A stretch of DNA of 64,000 nucleotides from Thermaurantimonas sp046295455 (GCA_046295455.1 JBKBNI010000004.1:1-64000), one strand, 5' to 3'. Numbered from the stretch's first letter, positions 45,016 through 53,863 are shown. Notes: generated by a model from the letters alone, not told the origin. Translations and numbers: made by a program.

Positions 45016-45342
45016 TTATTTTATGTTCTCTCCCCAAAATCCAGTTCCTTTTTCTGCCATACCGTCTGTAAGCAGCCTGGTTTGACAGGCCAGGCGAAAG
45101 CCATGTGATAATCCATTTTTGAAGGGAGGAAAGTTCAGCCGCCATTTTTCTCTCGATGTAGGTTCGGTACAGTCGCCGTGAAGGATCCTTATGGCGCAGG
45201 TTCCGCATGTGCCAAGCCCCCGGCAATTTAGCCATACACTCTGGTCGTTGTGTGGTGACAGACCGGCTTCAAGTAGTTGGCTTCGAAGCGTTTTTTCCGG
45301 ATCTATTTCGATGATTACGTGTTTGAAGTTAAGCGTCGGCAT
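45016..45342 (-). CDS. [2Fe-2S] ferredoxin
   Basis: A 108-residue ferredoxin-fold protein with the [2Fe-2S] ligand pattern in CRGLGTCGTCAIRI plus the distant Cys in FRLACQTRL. The N-terminus KHVIIEIDPEKTLRSQLLEAGL is the usual first strand-helix unit. It is likely a soluble electron carrier for a reductase elsewhere. It stands alone next to the PID-CTERM fragment. Confidence 0.9.
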   Translation of the reverse strand: MPTLNFKHVIIEIDPEKTLRSQLLEAGLSPHNDQSVWLNCRGLGTCGTCAIRILHGDCTEPTSREKWRLNFPPFKNGLSHGFRLACQTRLLTDGMAEKGTGFWGENIK

Positions 45343-45491
45343 TTTTACAATTTCTCTGATAAGACCCTTTAAAGAGTTTAAAGTTCATGTGTGTTGGCAA
45401 AGAGTTGATATAAAAATTTTTAGATATTACAAAATATACCGCAAATATTTATTGGATTCCGCTTACATTTCAATCGCTCAAAGGCAACAAT

Positions 45492-46151
45492 ATGATAAAA
45501 ATAGCATCAGTGGTATTATTGATACTCTGTTTGGATGTATCGGCACAATTTTACGATGCAGGTACCTGGTATTATTCTTTTTCGGCGGGCGGAGTGGTCA
45601 GTTTTCTAAGCCATCAGTACACGTTTAATTCAGAGGAACTCGATATAAAAGCGAAGATCAATTTTTCGGCAGGTGGTAATCTCCATTACCGCATTACAAA
45701 GGACATTAGCTTGTTTGGGGGGGTGTATTTGCTCAGGGCGGGGGGTAATTATGGAAAAGAGCGTTTTAACGCGCCTTCGTTCAGACACTTTTCCATGAAC
45801 TATATCCAGATTCCCGCGGGCTTACAATTTCAGCCAGACAGATGGCTTTTTGAGGCAGGGGGCTACGTCTCATACATGTTAAATTCGAGGGTTTCCATTC
45901 ATCGCGATGAGATGATGGGCAATACTTCCATTAATCTGTTCAACGATACCAACCCCATTGATGCGGGTGTATTGGCGGGTGTGGGATATAGTTTCCAATT
46001 GGATTATGATGCCATGATCACTGCAGGCTTGCGGTACTACCAGGGATTGGTAGATGTATTCGCACCTGATTTTGCCCGCCTTGAAAACAATTATAAATCT
46101 ACTTTTCATCAGGTGTATTTCATTTATTTGCAGGCCATATATGGATTTTAA
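45492..46151 (+). CDS. Outer-membrane beta-barrel protein
   Basis: A 219-residue protein with a signal peptide (IASVVLLILCLDVSAQ) and eight or more amphipathic strands (YYSFSAGGVVSFLSHQ, ISLFGGVYLLRAGGN, ALYNYIQIPAG-like turns), ending in YGF, a typical C-terminal aromatic of an outer-membrane barrel. It belongs to the small Bacteroidota porin-like families. Function unknown. The following NeuD-type gene starts on the next base. Confidence 0.85.
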   Translation: MIKIASVVLLILCLDVSAQFYDAGTWYYSFSAGGVVSFLSHQYTFNSEELDIKAKINFSAGGNLHYRITKDISLFGGVYLLRAGGNYGKERFNAPSFRHFSMNYIQIPAGLQFQPDRWLFEAGGYVSYMLNSRVSIHRDEMMGNTSINLFNDTNPIDAGVLAGVGYSFQLDYDAMITAGLRYYQGLVDVFAPDFARLENNYKSTFHQVYFIYLQAIYGF

Positions 46152-46784
46152 ATGTTGAGGTCATTTTATTTATTTGGTGCCGGCGGGCTGGGTAAGGAAT
46201 ACTTTCATTACATCTTTCAGGCGTTTGATTTTGAAAGTATATATGTTTTTAAAGGATTTATTGATGACAATGCTGTTGGGGTCGGTTTCAGAAACTTTCC
46301 GATATACAAAAGAGAAGAGGTTGATCTTTCGAAAAAATGTGCTATGCTCTTTTCTCTTGGAAACCCAAAATTAAAGAAAACACTTTATGACAATTATGAA
46401 ACGAAAGGGGTTGAATATCCCATTCTGATTCATCCTGATGCGAAAATTGTAGATTTTGAAGGAGTCGAAATTGCCGATGGCAGTGTGGTCTGCCCGGGTT
46501 CGGTCATTACGACAGAAATTGTCATCGGCAGGCATGTACTCATTAATCTCAACTGCACCATCGGTCATGACGCCCGGATAGGTGATTTCAGCAGTCTGAT
46601 GCCTGGAGTTCATATTTCAGGACAAGTTACTATTGGCAGTGAAGTGATGGTCGGAACCGGAGCCATGATTTTAAATGGAGTGACCATTGGCGACGGAGCA
46701 GTAATCGGGGCCGGAGCCGTGGTAAACAGGGATGTGCCGCCTGGCTGTACGGCAGTAGGTGTACCTGCAAGACCTATCCGTTAA
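46152..46784 (+). CDS. NeuD-family sugar O-acyltransferase (left-handed beta-helix)
   Basis: A 210-residue protein: an N-terminal Rossmann-like PglD-N domain (YLFGAGGLGKEYFHYIFQ, GFIDDN) followed by a left-handed beta-helix hexapeptide repeat (VVCPGSVIT, VLINLNCTIGHDARIGDFS, VMVGTGAMILNGVTIGDGAVIG). NeuD/PglD enzymes acetylate surface sugars such as bacillosamine or sialic acid with acetyl-CoA. The catalytic His is likely the one in CTIGHDA. Its context, a barrel protein and a TonB gene, does not indicate the glycan. It ends in a 4-base convergent overlap with tonB. Confidence 0.9.
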   Translation: MLRSFYLFGAGGLGKEYFHYIFQAFDFESIYVFKGFIDDNAVGVGFRNFPIYKREEVDLSKKCAMLFSLGNPKLKKTLYDNYETKGVEYPILIHPDAKIVDFEGVEIADGSVVCPGSVITTEIVIGRHVLINLNCTIGHDARIGDFSSLMPGVHISGQVTIGSEVMVGTGAMILNGVTIGDGAVIGAGAVVNRDVPPGCTAVGVPARPIR

Positions 46785-47590
46785 TATTCTCGAAGTTCAA
46801 ATCGTATTGGAAGCGAATAGCGCACATTGACAGGTCTGTCGTTTTGTCGGCCGGGAGTCCAGGGAGGCATGTTTTCAACCACCCTGACGGCTTCTTCGTC
46901 GCAGCCGCCCCCGATACCCCTGGCCACTGCTACATCGCGGATCATGCCGTTGCGATCTACGGTAAATTGGATGATTACCGTTCCTTGGATATTGAGCTCT
47001 CTTGCAAGTCTTGGGTATCGTATGTTTTCAGCCAGGTATTTCATAAGGGCAGCTCTTCCGCCGGGAAATTCCGGTTTTACTTCTACTAGGGTGAACACGG
47101 TATTGTCATCGGTCTCTACTTTTGGAGTGGCTTTTTGTTGGTCGATGATCACACTGTCTATACTTTTTGATGTTTCTGTACCTGGATTTGCTTTTTGAAA
47201 CTCCTCCTGAGTGGGTATATAGCTTTCTTCTTTGACTTCCTCATCTTTTTTAACCTCCGGTTTTACGAATTTTACAGTCGAAACTTCCGGTGGGAGTTCC
47301 AGAATCGGCTGTTGCTGCGGAATCATTTCGATTGGCGGGGGCTGCATCAGCTGGGAATAAGATACCACGGTCATTTGTTCAACCTTAATGGCATCTTTGT
47401 CTATAGAATATCTGTACTTGTATATCAATAACGGACTGCCGTACAAGAGGATCAAAGTGATCACAGATATCAGCAGCCCAAGAAATTCCCGCTTTGGGAT
47501 GCGTTTACGCTCCACAAAACTGCCATAGGATTTGTTTCGCCTGAAGTACAGCCACTCTGTCCACATATCTTTTTGGATGGGCTTTTTCAT
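46781..47590 (-). CDS. tonB: TonB family energy transducer
   Basis: A 269-residue TonB. One TM helix lies near residues 33-53 (LGLLISVITLILLYGSPLLI), followed by a proline-rich periplasmic linker (PPPIEMIPQQQPILELPPE). The C-terminal TonB domain reads ...RYPRLARELNIQGTVIIQFTVDRNGMIRDV...LPIRFEL. It transmits energy from the ExbB-ExbD motor to outer-membrane receptors. The start overlaps the stop of the second exbD by ATGA. This is the last gene of the exbB-exbD-exbD-tonB unit. Confidence 0.94.
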   Translation of the reverse strand: MKKPIQKDMWTEWLYFRRNKSYGSFVERKRIPKREFLGLLISVITLILLYGSPLLIYKYRYSIDKDAIKVEQMTVVSYSQLMQPPPIEMIPQQQPILELPPEVSTVKFVKPEVKKDEEVKEESYIPTQEEFQKANPGTETSKSIDSVIIDQQKATPKVETDDNTVFTLVEVKPEFPGGRAALMKYLAENIRYPRLARELNIQGTVIIQFTVDRNGMIRDVAVARGIGGGCDEEAVRVVENMPPWTPGRQNDRPVNVRYSLPIRFELREY

Positions 47591-48087
47591 CGGGGGATGA
47601 ATTTGAGTTCGTCGTCGTTTAGTTCATCCAGAGCATATCGGTTAAGACGGAAGTTGTTTAGTTTGTCAATGATGTGTACCACTGTCTCATACGGAGAGAA
47701 ATCCGTAGGTTTTATGAAAATTATTGGATCTTGAATGGCTGCGACCACTGACCGAAAAAATAATTCAGTTTCCTCTTGATTGCTCAATACCAGGGGAGAG
47801 AAAGACCTTTCCGGCAATCCAAAGTAATACAATACAGTATCCGTCTTATATGGAATAAGCACGACCACTCTTGACGCTTTCACGGAAGGACGCTCTTGAG
47901 CCTTCACTTCTTCTTCGGCCGGCATAATCAGCTCCATGGCAAATGGCCGGGTGAGCGTCGTAGTCAGCATAAAAAAGGTCAGAAGCAAAAAGGCCATATC
48001 TACCATTGGATTCATATCCAGATCGACTTCTGACCCTAATATTTTTTTTCGCAAGCGATCGGCTTTTTTCGATGTAGTCTCTTTCAT
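47587..48087 (-). CDS. exbD: ExbD/TolR biopolymer transport protein
   Basis: A 166-residue ExbD: one N-terminal TM helix with DMNPMVDMAFLLLTFFMLTT, whose Asp is the proton-binding residue, then a periplasmic domain. It is the second of two tandem exbD genes, overlapping its neighbours by 4 bases on each side. Confidence 0.94.
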   Translation of the reverse strand: MKETTSKKADRLRKKILGSEVDLDMNPMVDMAFLLLTFFMLTTTLTRPFAMELIMPAEEEVKAQERPSVKASRVVVLIPYKTDTVLYYFGLPERSFSPLVLSNQEETELFFRSVVAAIQDPIIFIKPTDFSPYETVVHIIDKLNNFRLNRYALDELNDDELKFIPR

Positions 48088-48686
48088 GATACTGGCTCAG
48101 ATGGTATTTTTTCGGTCAATAGATTGAATCGCAAGATTTTATTAGCCAGTAGGGTGTTGATCACTGATCTGACGTATTTGTAGTGAGTCGATTTATCCGC
48201 TTTGATGGCTATGCGAATGGCGGGATTAACCACCCTCGCCATTACAACCCAGTCAGACAATTCATTTTGCACGCTGTCCAGCGGTATTCCATTCATAGGA
48301 AAGGTATGCATCCCTTCAGCATCCTCCAGCAGTGCCGGAAGCTGAGAAATTGGTACTCCGAACCCGCTGAGCAAGCTGAAATTTTCGATTTGCTTTTCTG
48401 ACAGTTGCAGGTCGTATCTACGGGCTACATGCTCAATGAGTGCCCTTTTTGAAAACTTACCATCGATCCCAAAAAAAATCTTTCCTTCACTACCCACATA
48501 AATGGTCATTACACTTACTTCGGGCATTTGAATATCTGAACTCGAGTACGGAAGGGATATTTCAGTGGGGTCATCCGTGCGAAAAGAGGTAGACAGCATA
48601 AAAAACGTAACCAGGAGAAAAGCCATATCTACCATCGGATTCATATCCAGCTTTACCAATTTTGGGCGTGCCTTTCCGATTGCCAT
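48084..48686 (-). CDS. exbD: ExbD/TolR biopolymer transport protein
   Basis: A 200-residue ExbD with DMNPMVDMAFLLVTFFMLST as TM helix and proton-binding Asp, like the second copy but with a longer periplasmic domain. It is the first of a tandem exbD pair. Two ExbD types in one operon is common in Bacteroidota and may form a heteromeric motor. Confidence 0.94.
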   Translation of the reverse strand: MAIGKARPKLVKLDMNPMVDMAFLLVTFFMLSTSFRTDDPTEISLPYSSSDIQMPEVSVMTIYVGSEGKIFFGIDGKFSKRALIEHVARRYDLQLSEKQIENFSLLSGFGVPISQLPALLEDAEGMHTFPMNGIPLDSVQNELSDWVVMARVVNPAIRIAIKADKSTHYKYVRSVINTLLANKILRFNLLTEKIPSEPVS

Positions 48687-48688
48687 TC

Positions 48689-49486
48689 TCAGTCATTTTG
48701 AAGTTTGAAATACTGAGCAATAGAAAAATTCATTTCGTCAATAGAATAGATTATCTGCTCTATTCGGGTAGCTAAAAAGTTGTATATCACGATTCCCAAT
48801 GCAGCAGTAGGAATACCAAGTGCAGTAGTGACCAGGGCCTGAGAAATACCGCTGGCGAGCCCCACGGCGTCCGGCGCACCTACCCGGGCCATGGACGCAA
48901 AGGCGATAATCATCCCGGTAACCGTACCCAGCAGACCGATCAAGGTCGATATTTGAGCCAAAGTAGATATTACTACCATGTTTTTCTGTAAAATCGGGAT
49001 TTCCAGTTGGGTGGCTTCCTCCAACTCGGTTTCAATCCATGCAATTTTTTCCGCCTGGGTTACAAGGGGATTTGCCTGATGCCACTGCTGATAGGCCTGC
49101 AAGGCAGATTTTACTACGTTAGCCAGAGCCCCGCGATGTTGATCGCAGAGTTTGTACATCTCATCCCATTTTGATTGCTTCAGGAGATTTCTGATTTCAG
49201 TGACAAATGTTTGAGTTTGAATCTTTCCATATGCGCTTCTCAGTGTAAGCACCCTCTCAACTGTATAAGCCAGAAGGATAATCTGGAATGAAATAAGCAC
49301 AACGACCAACGGGCCACCTTTGTACATGACTCCCAAATAGTTACCCTTTACAGGTTCGCCCGAATTGTTGCCTCCTACAAAATTTGCTCCCGATCCAAGC
49401 ACATACTCATATATAGTCCATGCGATAATGAGGGCGATGGGTATGACCACTATAGCAAACCAACGGTGATAATCTTTCATATGCAT
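48689..49486 (-). CDS. exbB: MotA/TolQ/ExbB proton channel protein
   Basis: A 265-residue ExbB with three or four TM helices: an N-terminal one (WFAIVVIPIALIIAWTIYE), a second near 70-90, and the C-terminal pair with VISTLAQISTLIGLLGTVTG and GISQALVTTALGIPTAALGI. The last two hold the conserved G(L/T)xGTV and TxxGI channel motifs. It opens the TonB energy-transduction operon. Upstream on the same strand is the DUF3276 gene, closed by a terminator. Confidence 0.94.
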   Translation of the reverse strand: MHMKDYHRWFAIVVIPIALIIAWTIYEYVLGSGANFVGGNNSGEPVKGNYLGVMYKGGPLVVVLISFQIILLAYTVERVLTLRSAYGKIQTQTFVTEIRNLLKQSKWDEMYKLCDQHRGALANVVKSALQAYQQWHQANPLVTQAEKIAWIETELEEATQLEIPILQKNMVVISTLAQISTLIGLLGTVTGMIIAFASMARVGAPDAVGLASGISQALVTTALGIPTAALGIVIYNFLATRIEQIIYSIDEMNFSIAQYFKLQND

Positions 49487-49571
49487 CGATTTTAAGGTAA
49501 ATCAACACTTAATTCAATCATAAATAAATGATGATAGTCATTTTTTATACCCCTGAGAAAAGCAACAAAAA

Positions 49572-49589
49572 AGCCGGCAACTGCCGGCT
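49572..49589 (-). terminator. Intrinsic terminator of the DUF3276 gene
   Basis: AGCCGGCA/TGCCGGCT hairpin; on the minus strand it is followed by a run of T (TTTTTTGTTG). Confidence 0.85.
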
Positions 49590-49614
49590 CAATTTTGTAT
49601 TACAGATATCCAGA

Positions 49615-49971
49615 TTACAGATCTTCGAACTCCAGAGGTTTATTAGTATTTTTTGGTGGATATAACTTCTCTTTATTAAAATTTGGATCGTGCTTTTCTG
49701 AGATTACTTCTTCACCTTTTTCATGAATAATAAAATCTGTAATGTCATCAAGCATTTCTTTAAAAGCATTGAAGTCTTCTTTGTAAAGGTAAATTTTGTG
49801 CTTTTTGTAATAGTATTCACCTGAACTTTCGTTTAGCTTTTTGCTTTCGGTGATGGTAAGGTAGTAGTCATTGGCCTTTGTAGAGCGCACATCAAAAAAA
49901 TAGGTGCGGCTACCGGCACGAAGTATTTTGGAGTAGATCTCTTCCTTATCAGCGTTTTCTTTCTCCTGCAT
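49615..49971 (-). CDS. PUR-type DNA/RNA-binding protein (DUF3276)
   Basis: A 118-residue protein of the DUF3276 family related to Pur-alpha. SKILRAGSRTYFFDVR and DYYLTITESKK are the family's strands, followed by HKIYLYKEDFNAFKEMLDDIT. It is nearly universal in Bacteroidota and was shown in Borrelia-type homologues to bind nucleic acids. It is monocistronic, with its own TTTG-N19-TATTTTTG promoter and terminator. A regulatory target cannot be named. Confidence 0.93.
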   Translation of the reverse strand: MQEKENADKEEIYSKILRAGSRTYFFDVRSTKANDYYLTITESKKLNESSGEYYYKKHKIYLYKEDFNAFKEMLDDITDFIIHEKGEEVISEKHDPNFNKEKLYPPKNTNKPLEFEDL

Positions 49972-49993
49972 GGTGATTGATTTTTAGATACTG

Positions 49994-50024
49994 CAAAAAT
50001 ATTTTTTTCCTACAAAACCACAAA
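49994..50024 (-). promoter_or_regulatory. Consensus promoter of the DUF3276 gene
   Basis: On the minus strand TTTG (50021-50024), 19 bases, then TATTTTTG (49994-50001), an exact match to the Bacteroidota -33/-7 consensus and spacing. Confidence 0.75.
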
Positions 50025-50082
50025 TGAGATTTGAAAAAGAATCAAAATTTAAGAAAGTATCTAAGCGAAAGATAAACAGGAA

Positions 50083-50168
50083 GTGCCCAGGACTGGACTC
50101 GAACCAGCACGCCCGAACGGGCACCACCCCCTCAAAGTGGCTTGGCTACCAATTTCAACACCTGGGCA
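50083..50168 (-). tRNA. tRNA-Leu (GAG)
   Basis: A class II tRNA on the minus strand: acceptor TGCCCAG/CTGGGCA, D-arm AAATTGGTAGCC, anticodon loop TTGAGGG (anticodon GAG, Leu), long variable arm, and T-arm GGTTCGAGTCC. Lies 13 bases downstream of tRNA-Lys and is probably cotranscribed. Confidence 0.95.
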
Positions 50169-50181
50169 GGAACATTTTTGG

Positions 50182-50254
50182 TGACTCGGCTGGGGCTCGA
50201 ACCCAGGACCCCAACATTAAAAGTGTTGTGCTCTACCTGCTGAGCTACCGAGTC
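50182..50254 (-). tRNA. tRNA-Lys (UUU)
   Basis: On the minus strand: acceptor GACTCGG/CCGAGTC, D-arm GCTCAGCAGGTAGAGC, anticodon loop CTTTTAA (anticodon UUU, Lys), and T-arm GGTTCGAGCCC. Confidence 0.96.
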
Positions 50255-50279
50255 GGATTTGGTCTTTCAAATCGGGCTG

Positions 50280-50287
50280 CAAATATA
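50280..50287 (-). promoter_or_regulatory. -7 element of the tRNA-Lys/Leu pair
   Basis: TATATTTG on the minus strand, 25 bases before tRNA-Lys. Confidence 0.55.
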
Positions 50288-50465
50288 TAATCGAATTCGT
50301 CTGTAGAAATTGGTATTTTTAATTTTAGAAAAATTTCACAAACGTATCAAACATGTCATTACTACACCTTTTCGCATCATTTTGTTTAACGGAAACTTCT
50401 CTCCATGCAACCATTTTGAATTTTCAGTCGTCCATAGTCTAAAGAATGGAAAAATCTGCGGTAGC

Positions 50466-51017
50466 ATGGAGAAACATTGGTTAGATGCCAGCGTTATAAA
50501 AAAGCTTAAAAATGGGGATAAAGCCGCTCAGGAACGGTTTTATGACCAGTTTGCTCCAAAACTGTTGGCTCTCTGCAGCAGGTATCTAGCCGATCCGAAA
50601 GAAGCGGAAGATGCTATGATCCAATCTTTATTAAAAGCATTGCAAAGAATTTCAACCTTTAAAGCAGAAGGCTCTCTTGAGGCCTGGGTGAAGAGAATTG
50701 CAATAAACGAATGTCTTACGCTACTAAAGAAAAACGTGCTATTCAACGTAGTTTCATTAAATGATATTGCCGAAGATGATGAAGACTTCATATGTGAAGA
50801 TGTAGATGCGGAATATTTGCTCAGATATATTGCTGACCTTCCTTCCGGATACAGAGCTGTTTTTAATCTTTATGCAGTAGAAGGATATGCACATTCAGAA
50901 ATAGCTGAGATGCTTGGCATCAGTGTAAGTACTTCCAAATCCCAGCTATGCCGTGCACGTACACTTCTTCAAAAAAAACTAAAAAATTATAATCAAAAAA
51001 ATATTTCAAATGAATAA
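50466..51017 (+). CDS. RNA polymerase sigma factor, ECF type
   Basis: A 183-residue sigma-70 family factor with region 2 (FYDQFAPKLLALCSRYLAD, AEDAMIQSLLKALQRI) and region 4 (LPSGYRAVFNLYAVEGYAHSEIAEMLGISVSTSKSQLCRARTLL). I start at ATG 50466 (MEKHWLDAS); an upstream in-frame ATG at 50310 would add 52 residues with no family counterpart. Two downstream genes, a membrane protein and an exported barrel protein, follow with small overlaps, so the unit resembles an envelope-stress sigma module. Confidence 0.94.
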   Translation: MEKHWLDASVIKKLKNGDKAAQERFYDQFAPKLLALCSRYLADPKEAEDAMIQSLLKALQRISTFKAEGSLEAWVKRIAINECLTLLKKNVLFNVVSLNDIAEDDEDFICEDVDAEYLLRYIADLPSGYRAVFNLYAVEGYAHSEIAEMLGISVSTSKSQLCRARTLLQKKLKNYNQKNISNE

Positions 51018-51750
51018 TAATATAGATAAAATCTTCAGAGAAAAACTTGGGAAATTACAATTGGATCCCAACCCAGATTCCAAACGGATATTTATGAATT
51101 CTTTACCTCGAAATAATAAAAATCATATTCGTTGGAAATTACTGATTTCTGCTGCTGCAATATTTCTTTTCTTCTTTTTGATAAACAATTATCAAAGATC
51201 CAATGTAGCAGGAGTAGAACAACATGAGCAAGCCTCTGAATTGAGTATCATTACAACGAAACAAACCGAATCGCAGAAAGTCAATATATCGAATTTTGAC
51301 TCTGAACTTCAAAGGACAAAAAAAAAGAAACCAAACCCAACGAGTTTTATAGAGAAAAAAATCAATTATACAAATCAATTATCTCTTGTATCTGCTCCGG
51401 TATCTTCAGATTCAATTTTAGATGAAGAAGTTGATTATATGGCAGCAACAATTGATAAAAATATACAACAATCAGAGTCTCAAATTGAAATCAGAATCTC
51501 AGGATTAGCTGAACAAATGATTTACTATGCCCAACAAGATAATCATTCAAGAAAAAGAGAACTATCTATGCATATTGCTCACCAAAAAATTACAATTCCT
51601 TCACCAATTATTGAAGATGTAGAGCAAACTTTTAATCAAGTAAAAAACGGTATTTTAGAAATTAACCTTGCGGACGTTGGAAAATCATTGACCAACTCAT
51701 TCAGCAGTCGCATAAATACAAAGAAAAATCAATCACAAAAACCCAATTAA
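51010..51750 (+). CDS. Single-TM protein, possible anti-sigma factor
   Basis: A 246-residue protein with a short cytoplasmic N-terminus (about 40 residues), one TM helix (KLLISAAAIFLFFFLINNY), and a Lys/Asn/Gln-rich periplasmic part. It overlaps the ECF sigma gene by 8 bases. Position and topology fit a membrane anti-sigma factor, but I see no conserved anti-sigma domain (no HxxxCxxC zinc motif), so this is inference. Confidence 0.6.
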   Translation: MNNNIDKIFREKLGKLQLDPNPDSKRIFMNSLPRNNKNHIRWKLLISAAAIFLFFFLINNYQRSNVAGVEQHEQASELSIITTKQTESQKVNISNFDSELQRTKKKKPNPTSFIEKKINYTNQLSLVSAPVSSDSILDEEVDYMAATIDKNIQQSESQIEIRISGLAEQMIYYAQQDNHSRKRELSMHIAHQKITIPSPIIEDVEQTFNQVKNGILEINLADVGKSLTNSFSSRINTKKNQSQKPN

Positions 51751-51752
51751 TC

Positions 51753-52931
51753 ATGAAGAAAATTCTTTTGTTTTTACTCATTTATTTATTAATACACGAA
51801 GCAAAACCGGTACTTGCACAGGTTCTCTCCACCGATTCGGTCCCTAAAGTGTCCATTTTCATTGATGTAGATGGAACTCAAATTTCGATTGTTACTCCTG
51901 ATATTCAAAGTATTAGTGAAAAAGAATTAGATTACATCATCAAAAATGTAACACGAAGTGCTCAGAAATCCTCCTACAAAGTCCAACTTTTGCTAAAAAG
52001 AATTGATTATTTGAAATCTAACAATGTTTTGGAGCAAGTAGAAGCTGATCAAATTGTAGATGAAATACTTCAGATGTTTAAACAAAACTTGCAATTTGAA
52101 AAAATTTTTAAAGAAGATTGGGAAGACCAACTGGATGATCAGTTTGAGCGACTTAATGATGAACTGGAAAAATTTGATAAAAGAATAAAATCTATTGAAG
52201 AAATAGCAGGAATTGCTTATCAATCTCCGTCAGGTCCGGGTCTAAAAATCGATTCACTTGAAAGACTTAAATCAAAAAAAAGTCCTGGCACTGTATATGA
52301 ATTCCCTAATTACAAGAGTGGTCAGTCTGCTTTTATTTTTCATTTTTCTGCGGGAGTGAATCAGTTGAGCGACAATGCCTTAATGGATGCAGATTTATAT
52401 AGATCCTGGACTTTCGCGATTGGTTTTCATGGAAATAGAAAGTTTACAACATCCAATATGTTAGGTATTTATTATGGACTTTCATACAGATGGACTGCCT
52501 TTGGTCTTCCTAATGATGTGCGAATGGATGCTACACCTATGGGCATTGAATTTCAAACCGATCCTCAGTCTACGGCCACAAGTAGTAGGTTAAGAAGTCA
52601 GTCCCTTGAAGCACCCTTGCTCCTTACCTTTTCGCACAGCAAAGGATTTACAAATGGATTTTATTTTGGGATTGGTTTATTTGGGGGCTATCGTTTTGCA
52701 AATAGCACAATGGTGTCTGATCTGACTGGTAACAATGACATGAAACGCGAAACAAAGACATATGCTAACTTTCATGTGAATCCACTTTATGCAGGGGCAC
52801 GCGTCCTAATTGGCGCAAGGGGTTTTACAGCCACGGCATCCTATGAGTTAAATTCCTATTTCCGTTCACGTGCCCAGCTTCCTTCTCTTAACCTTATAAG
52901 TCTCACCTTTGGTATAGATCTTACCAATTAA
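51753..52931 (+). CDS. Exported coiled-coil plus beta-barrel protein
   Basis: A 392-residue protein with a signal peptide (LLFLLIYLLIHEAKPVLAQ). Residues about 45-160 are helical and acidic/basic-rich (coiled coil, e.g. WEDQLDDQFERLNDELEKF). The C-terminal half consists of alternating strands (FAIGFHGNRKFTTSNMLGIY, FYFGIGLFGGYRFANS), probably an outer-membrane barrel. It starts 3 bases after the putative anti-sigma gene. It may be the regulated or sensed envelope component; function unknown. Confidence 0.75.
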   Translation: MKKILLFLLIYLLIHEAKPVLAQVLSTDSVPKVSIFIDVDGTQISIVTPDIQSISEKELDYIIKNVTRSAQKSSYKVQLLLKRIDYLKSNNVLEQVEADQIVDEILQMFKQNLQFEKIFKEDWEDQLDDQFERLNDELEKFDKRIKSIEEIAGIAYQSPSGPGLKIDSLERLKSKKSPGTVYEFPNYKSGQSAFIFHFSAGVNQLSDNALMDADLYRSWTFAIGFHGNRKFTTSNMLGIYYGLSYRWTAFGLPNDVRMDATPMGIEFQTDPQSTATSSRLRSQSLEAPLLLTFSHSKGFTNGFYFGIGLFGGYRFANSTMVSDLTGNNDMKRETKTYANFHVNPLYAGARVLIGARGFTATASYELNSYFRSRAQLPSLNLISLTFGIDLTN

Positions 52932-53046
52932 TTCACGTCTGCCCGGGATTCAATCTCCCTTTTTGAGTGATTACCTGATTATGCTGATCAGGGATTCAAA
53001 GAAGTCAAATAGAAAAAAATTATGGGATTTTTTATTTGAATGTATG

Positions 53047-53054
53047 TACATTTG
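53047..53054 (+). promoter_or_regulatory. -7 element of the pirin gene
   Basis: TACATTTG matches TAnnTTTG, 30 bases before the ATG. Confidence 0.45.
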
Positions 53055-53084
53055 ATGTAAATACATAAAATAATTGACCAAAGT

Positions 53085-53798
53085 ATGAAAATAAATATAA
53101 TAAAATCAGAAAATAGAGGTAAATCTGATATTGGATGGCTAAAGACAAGGTATAGTTTCAGCTTTTCTAATTATTACAATCCTCATCGGATGCATTTTGG
53201 TAAACTTCGGGTGTTAAATGATGATCAGATCGCGGCAGGTATGGGTTTTGGAATGCACCCGCACGACAATATGGAAATCATAACGATTCCCACAAAAGGG
53301 GCACTTAAACACCAAGATAGCATGGGCAATTCTGCTACTGTACACAGCGGAGAGGTGCAAGTGATGAGCGCCGGCAAAGGCATTTATCACAGCGAGATCA
53401 ATCCCTATAATGAGCCAGTCGAACTGTTTCAGATCTGGATCTTTCCAAATGTGATGAATGTAGATCCTCGCTATGATCAAATGTCTTATCACAAAACGAT
53501 CGAGCCGGGGCAATGGACTTTGATAGTAGGTCCTAAAGGTTTTTCGGACAGGGCTCTCTGGATTTATCAGGATGCATTTATTTCAATCTATGGAGCCAGC
53601 GATACACCTTCAGAGGCTACTTATTATTTGAAAAATCCGAATAACGGAGTGTATCTAATGGTGATTGAGGGAGGCATACAATTTAACGATATTCACCTGA
53701 CAAGACGAGACAGCCTGGAAGTCAGCGAAGTAGACTCCCTGCAAATAGGTATTGAACCGCTTACAACCCTTCTTGCCATCGAAGTGCCGATGAATTAA
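53085..53798 (+). CDS. Pirin-family protein (bicupin)
   Basis: A 237-residue pirin (YhhW-type). The first cupin holds the metal-binding motif GMGFGMHPHDNMEIITI, and GALKHQDSMGN and GKGIYHSEINPYNEP complete the metal site. Pirins of this type can act as quercetin 2,3-dioxygenases, but the physiological role in Bacteroidota is unclear. The gene is monocistronic and is followed by a perfect 23-bp palindrome. Confidence 0.92.
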   Translation: MKINIIKSENRGKSDIGWLKTRYSFSFSNYYNPHRMHFGKLRVLNDDQIAAGMGFGMHPHDNMEIITIPTKGALKHQDSMGNSATVHSGEVQVMSAGKGIYHSEINPYNEPVELFQIWIFPNVMNVDPRYDQMSYHKTIEPGQWTLIVGPKGFSDRALWIYQDAFISIYGASDTPSEATYYLKNPNNGVYLMVIEGGIQFNDIHLTRRDSLEVSEVDSLQIGIEPLTTLLAIEVPMN

Positions 53799-53815
53799 AT
53801 TGAGAATAAACTTGG

Positions 53816-53838
53816 GATTCCTGCACTGCAGGAATCCG
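53816..53838. repeat. 23-bp perfect palindrome between convergent genes
   Basis: GGATTCCTGCA and TGCAGGAATCC are 11-bp inverted arms around one C. Without a T-run it is not a standard terminator, but it sits between the ends of two converging genes (pirin and glutaryl-CoA dehydrogenase), where bidirectional termination would be useful. Confidence 0.7.
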
Positions 53839-53863
53839 ATAATCTATCAAAATTGAAAATATT

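Noticed and set aside
46781..49486. A possible link between the TonB/ExbBD operon and the MotA-vWA cluster
   Set aside because: The ExbB at 48689 and the MotA-like protein at 62278 differ clearly in sequence and the two operons are 9 kb apart, so they are independent systems.
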